NCBI GenBank assembly: GCA_016297265.1
Contig: JAEDHB010000021.1
Coordinates: forward strand, 1-26,589
Reading direction: 5' to 3'
Origin: Butyrivibrio sp.
GTDB taxonomy: Bacteria; Bacillota; Clostridia; Lachnospirales; Lachnospiraceae
DNA: 26,589 nt
Shown here one piece after another: positions 23,908-26,589 of this stretch. Under the pieces are notes generated by a model. The model saw nothing but the letters and a program-made list of their open reading frames with translations, did not search any database and was not told the DNA's origin. How positions within the stretch are numbered: the stretch's first letter is position 1; every line of letters begins with the position of its first letter. A program made the position numbers and the translations under genes.

Positions 23908-24921
23908 TTACACAGCAAAATCAATATGTGATATTATCCCGGCTGTCCCGTCCTCATTGAGGAACATGCCGCTTCGCTGAATCACGCCGTTGACTGCATT
24001 GTCATATGGATCATTGAGACTGAACTTTGTCTCCGCATTGTGCAGACAGATTGCACCGACTCCGCTCTCCGCAAGACTTGTAAGTTCACCATTTCTCCAG
24101 ATTTTCAACTGCTCAAAGATGGAATCATTCTCATCAATCCAGCCGTTTTTGTCCTCGTCATATGCTGCAAGGTCCTTAAATCCATTGCCCGACTGGGTTC
24201 CGAACAATTCCCTGCCGTCATTGATTATTCCATCACGATTCTTATCAAGCGCCAGGAATCCGCAGTTTTCACTGAGAGAAGATATCTCATCAAGTTTACC
24301 ATCCGCATCCAGGTCGAACATGAATTTCTTCCCTTCAAGCAGGGATGGATTTCCGGAAAAGCTAAGCACCAAAGGGTCGCAGAGCAAATAGCTTTCCTCA
24401 TAGGTAACTTCACAGTATTCCTCGTATTTTCTCGTCATTTCAAATCCGATTTCAAACTCAATTTCCCTTCCGTCCTCCGTCATAACCTTACCGGTTGACG
24501 AAAACGCTGTTGCTTCCTCTTCGTAGTAGTAACTCGATTCCACGCGCTGTGCAACAAAATATCCCGATGAAAAAATAAGTCCGCCGGATGAATTGCGGGA
24601 CAAATCCGATGCCGGTGAAAAATTGATACCCTTGTTCCTGAACTGTTCCTTTCTCTCCCTGAGGCCCGACAAAATCTGTTCCAGAAGTCTGAGTCTGATT
24701 TCCGCAATACTGTTTACCTGCTGTGTTCCGTTCTCATTGTAGCTCGTCCTTGAGTTAACCTGCGCATCAGGGCTTTCGCTGTCCTTAGCCGCCTTCGCAC
24801 TATCCAAATCAAAGTCCACACTATTTGGTTTGAATACTACCGCGCCGGTTGATTGGTTTCTTGTCTCCTTCATATAAGTTCTTTTGGAAGACATTGCAAC
24901 CTGTGAGTTTTGAATTCTCAT
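23908..24921 (-). CDS. Leaderless protein with three EF-hand-like calcium loops
   Basis: A 337-residue protein without a signal peptide or membrane segment. Residues 1-70 are polar and probably unfolded (rich in Ser, Asn and Gln), 71-97 are likely helical, and 120-185 are acidic and Tyr-rich. The C-terminal half has three Asp-rich loops of the calcium-binding type: DLDADGKLDE (203-212), DKNRDGIINDGRE (226-238) and DEDKNGWIDENDS (255-267), followed by IFEQLKIWRNG and SGVGAICL. The order GRELFG, GFKDLAAYD, WIDENDSIF resembles a domain found in secreted VCBS- or RTX-like bacterial proteins. AGGAGGG precedes the ATG but can be masked by a hairpin. The promoter looks like sigma-28. Flagellar-type export is a speculation that would explain the missing signal peptide. 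I do not recognise a named gene. Confidence 0.8.
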   Translation of the reverse strand: MRIQNSQVAMSSKRTYMKETRNQSTGAVVFKPNSVDFDLDSAKAAKDSESPDAQVNSRTSYNENGTQQVNSIAEIRLRLLEQILSGLRERKEQFRNKGINFSPASDLSRNSSGGLIFSSGYFVAQRVESSYYYEEEATAFSSTGKVMTEDGREIEFEIGFEMTRKYEEYCEVTYEESYLLCDPLVLSFSGNPSLLEGKKFMFDLDADGKLDEISSLSENCGFLALDKNRDGIINDGRELFGTQSGNGFKDLAAYDEDKNGWIDENDSIFEQLKIWRNGELTSLAESGVGAICLHNAETKFSLNDPYDNAVNGVIQRSGMFLNEDGTAGIISHIDFAV

Positions 24922-24928
24922 ATAAATC

Positions 24929-24949
24929 CCTCCTGTTTTTATCAGGAAG
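24929..24949 (-). promoter_or_regulatory. Shine-Dalgarno-masking hairpin
   Basis: CTTCCTG (24949-24943) pairs with CAGGAGG (24935-24929), seven pairs including one wobble, around a 7-base A-rich loop. The 3' arm is the ribosome binding site of the EF-hand-like gene, so initiation should depend on opening the stem. Confidence 0.6.
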
Positions 24950-24982
24950 TTCTTTCATTTACCTGTCAGCACCCAGGCATTA

Positions 24983-25012
24983 ATTATATCGACCTTTCCG
25001 GAGGTATTGTTA
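24983..25012 (-). promoter_or_regulatory. Candidate sigma-28 (SigD/FliA) promoter
   Basis: TAAC (25009-25012), 15 bp, GTCGATAT (24986-24993), against the SigD pattern TAAA-N15-GCCGATAT. The overlapping TATAAT (24983-24988) has no sigma-A -35 box at 16-18 bp. Faces away from the DUF4317 promoter. Confidence 0.5.
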
Positions 25013-25021
25013 ACTCTATTC

Positions 25022-25050
25022 TTGATTATTGCGCCACTTGGGAATATAAT
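25022..25050 (+). promoter_or_regulatory. Sigma-A promoter of the DUF4317 gene
   Basis: TTGATT (25022-25027), 17 bp, TATAAT (25045-25050). Leader of about 25 bases. Confidence 0.85.
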
Positions 25051-25081
25051 TTTTTTATCTGATGAAATGAGAGGTTAAACA

Positions 25082-26209
25082 ATGAACAGAAAAGAAGTAC
25101 TAGAGATTAAAAAGCTTTTCACAGACAGCAAATGCTGTATTTCCCGCATCTGTGGATGTTATGTGGATGGCAACAAAAATAAAGTGACCACTTTCAGGGA
25201 GGCTTTCCTCTCCCTGGATCAGGAAGAAATTTTTAAATACTACAAAATCTTCCGCAGTGCGCTGTCAGGCACCTTTGGGAAAAATCTTCTCAACATGGAA
25301 TTCCCTACAGATGCCGAGACCGAGGAGGGCACCCAGTCCTTCCTATTAAAACTCAGGGACAGTGAGCTTAAAGACGACGATATGCTGGAGCTGTTTTTCA
25401 ATAAGATAATCGAGAATTACAGCTACGGCGAGAACTACCTCATACTGCTTATTCACGGCGCATATGATGTTCCCGGAAAAGCAGATGACGGAATGAATAT
25501 GGAGGATGCTTCGGATTATGTTTACAACCACATATTCTGTTGCATATGCCCTGTCAATCTTTCGGAGGAAGGACTGTGTTACAACACTGAGACCAATAGT
25601 TTTGAAAACAGAATCCGCAGCTGGATTGTCGAAAAGCCTGCCCACGCCTTTCTTTTTCCGGCATTCAACGACAGAAATTCAGACATACATAATCTCCTCT
25701 ACTACTCAAAAAAGCCTGAGGAGCTCAATGACAGCTTCATAGACGGAATGCTTGGTGTTAGGATTCCTATGACCTGCAAGGTCCAGAAAGAGACTTTTGC
25801 CGGCATTATTGCGGATACTCTGGGTGATGAATGCAGTTTTAACACAATTAAAACTCTCCACGAGGAGCTCAATTCAATGGTCGAAGCAAAGGCTGAGCAG
25901 GATCCTAATCCCGTGGAAATCGACAAGTTTGATATGCAGAAAGCATTGGAAAAAAGCGGTGTCAAGGATGAGACAATCAACAGCTTCAAGGAAGAATTTG
26001 ACGAATCTGCCGGCACCAATGCATGTTTTACAGCCGCCAACATTGTCAACACAAAAACCTTCGATGTCAGAACTCCTGATGTTGTTGTAAAAATCTCCGG
26101 AGACCGAACAGAGCTTGTGGAAACAAGAGAAATAGACGGTGTCAAATATCTCATGATTGAATTAACTGACAACATAGAGGTCAACGGCATTAAGGTTACC
26201 AATTACTAA
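25082..26209 (+). CDS. DUF4317 family protein
   Basis: A 375-residue, acidic, cytosolic protein of the DUF4317 family, which is common in Clostridia and has no known function. The N-terminus (MNRKEVLEIKKLF, then ICGCYVDG at 23-30 with Cys24 and Cys26) is the clearest family mark. There is no signal peptide, membrane segment or known catalytic motif. A C-terminal stretch (about 335-375, VVVKISGD, then ELTDNIEVNGIKV) looks like a small beta domain. AGAGG lies seven bases before the ATG. The gene is a single unit with its own promoter and a strong terminator, divergent from the EF-hand-like gene across a 160-bp shared control region. The family is recognised from its N-terminal pattern; the role is unknown. 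Confidence 0.82.
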   Translation: MNRKEVLEIKKLFTDSKCCISRICGCYVDGNKNKVTTFREAFLSLDQEEIFKYYKIFRSALSGTFGKNLLNMEFPTDAETEEGTQSFLLKLRDSELKDDDMLELFFNKIIENYSYGENYLILLIHGAYDVPGKADDGMNMEDASDYVYNHIFCCICPVNLSEEGLCYNTETNSFENRIRSWIVEKPAHAFLFPAFNDRNSDIHNLLYYSKKPEELNDSFIDGMLGVRIPMTCKVQKETFAGIIADTLGDECSFNTIKTLHEELNSMVEAKAEQDPNPVEIDKFDMQKALEKSGVKDETINSFKEEFDESAGTNACFTAANIVNTKTFDVRTPDVVVKISGDRTELVETREIDGVKYLMIELTDNIEVNGIKVTNY

Positions 26210-26256
26210 TACTCTGCCAAAAGGACAGGCACAGTGTACTTTTGGCTCATCACCAT

Positions 26257-26300
26257 AAAAAAGAACATCGGGTAGGATTTCCTTACCCGATGTTCTTTTT
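26257..26300. terminator. Bidirectional intrinsic terminator
   Basis: A perfect 14-bp stem (26261-26274 and 26284-26297) with a 9-base loop is flanked by A residues on the left and T residues on the right. It ends the DUF4317 gene and, from the other side, the partial surface-protein gene. Confidence 0.92.
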
Positions 26301-26318
26301 ATAAGAATTACTTTTTTA

Positions 26319-26589
26319 TTACTGTTCTACTTCGTCTTCTTCTTTTCTTTTCTTGAGGAAAAGAATTACTCCGAAAGCAACAGCTCCAACTGCAGGAATT
26401 GCTAAAAGCCACCACAAATTCTTTGATGCAGGTGTGGCAACATTTGCCAATGGCACCTGATTTTCTTCAAGTTCAACTGTGTCAGCGTTATCATCCATTG
26501 ATGCAAGAGGAACCTCTGTATCATCAATCTGAACAACATCCTGTGCATCTGCTGTAGTTCCTGCGCCATCGCCGGCTCCGTCATTTGCA
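26319..26589 (-). CDS. C-terminus of a membrane-anchored surface protein (partial)
   Basis: The frame is open from the right edge to a TAA at 26319, giving 89 residues of a C-terminus. An acidic, Ala/Gly/Asp/Thr-rich stalk with two VPLA motifs (EVPLAS and QVPLAN) is followed by ATPASKN, a hydrophobic segment of about 20 residues starting LWWLLAIPAVG, and a charged tail KKRKEEDE. This is the layout of a wall- or membrane-anchored surface protein, but no LPXTG is present where a sortase signal would lie. VPLA stalks are common before the anchor in Lachnospiraceae surface proteins (from memory, not searched). The function of the main part lies outside the window. Confidence 0.75.
   Translation of the reverse strand, partial: ANDGAGDGAGTTADAQDVVQIDDTEVPLASMDDNADTVELEENQVPLANVATPASKNLWWLLAIPAVGAVAFGVILFLKKRKEEDEVEQ

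Noticed and set aside
26319..26589. LPXTG-type sortase signal at the C-terminus
   Set aside because: No LPXTG or close variant lies before the hydrophobic segment; ATPAS does not fit a sortase class I know.

Overview
The window reads as chromosomal DNA of a low-to-moderate GC, Gram-positive anaerobe of the Clostridia, most likely Lachnospiraceae. The grounds are gene content and order: hprK, glk, murB, rapZ, whiA and a crh-type HPr gene in a row, followed by dnaE, pfkA and a TrmH-type methylase, with a DUF4317 gene, a SpoVB-like flippase, sigma-A promoters close to consensus and strong AGGAGG ribosome binding sites. This placement is inferred from gene order, not from a database match. No rRNA, tRNA, CRISPR array, insertion sequence or phage gene was seen.

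Layout, left to right. (1) 1-3228, minus strand: a two-gene surface or glycan unit, in which a WaaL/Wzy-superfamily membrane protein is translationally coupled (ATGA overlap) to a secreted protein with six DASG repeats; that secreted gene runs off the left edge. (2) 3230-4666: a SleB-type cell-wall hydrolase with two SH3-like domains, its own consensus promoter and a terminator. (3) 4697-10089: dnaE-pfkA-trmH, transcribed leftward from a promoter at 10060-10089. (4) 10136-19893: a tight nine-gene operon ftsH-add-uvrC-hprK-glk-murB-rapZ-whiA-crh, with one strong promoter at the ftsH end and one terminator after crh. (5) 19876-21704: a plus-strand lipid-linked glycan flippase whose promoter interlocks with that of ftsH, closed by a nested bidirectional terminator. 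(6) 21710-23843: a DegV fatty-acid-binding protein with a palindromic operator, preceded by a FliB-like lysine N-methylase. (7) 23857-25050: a leaderless protein with EF-hand-like loops, read from a sigma-28-like promoter through a Shine-Dalgarno-masking hairpin. (8) 25022-26300: a divergent DUF4317 gene with its own promoter and terminator. (9) 26319-26589: the C-terminus of a membrane-anchored surface protein entering from the right.

How the genes work together: the large operon joins envelope synthesis (murB), carbon-source signalling (HPr kinase/phosphorylase, a Ser46-only Crh, glucokinase), control of growth and division (rapZ, whiA), proteolysis (ftsH), DNA repair (uvrC) and purine salvage (add). 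The Crh-like protein keeps Ser46, the HprK target, but carries Glu where HPr has the phosphorylatable His15, so it should be a pure regulator and not a sugar-transport phosphocarrier. The parts least explained by known biology are the coupled WaaL-like/repeat-protein pair at the left and the sigma-28-like, hairpin-masked gene for a leaderless EF-hand-like protein beside a flagellin-methylase homologue at the right.
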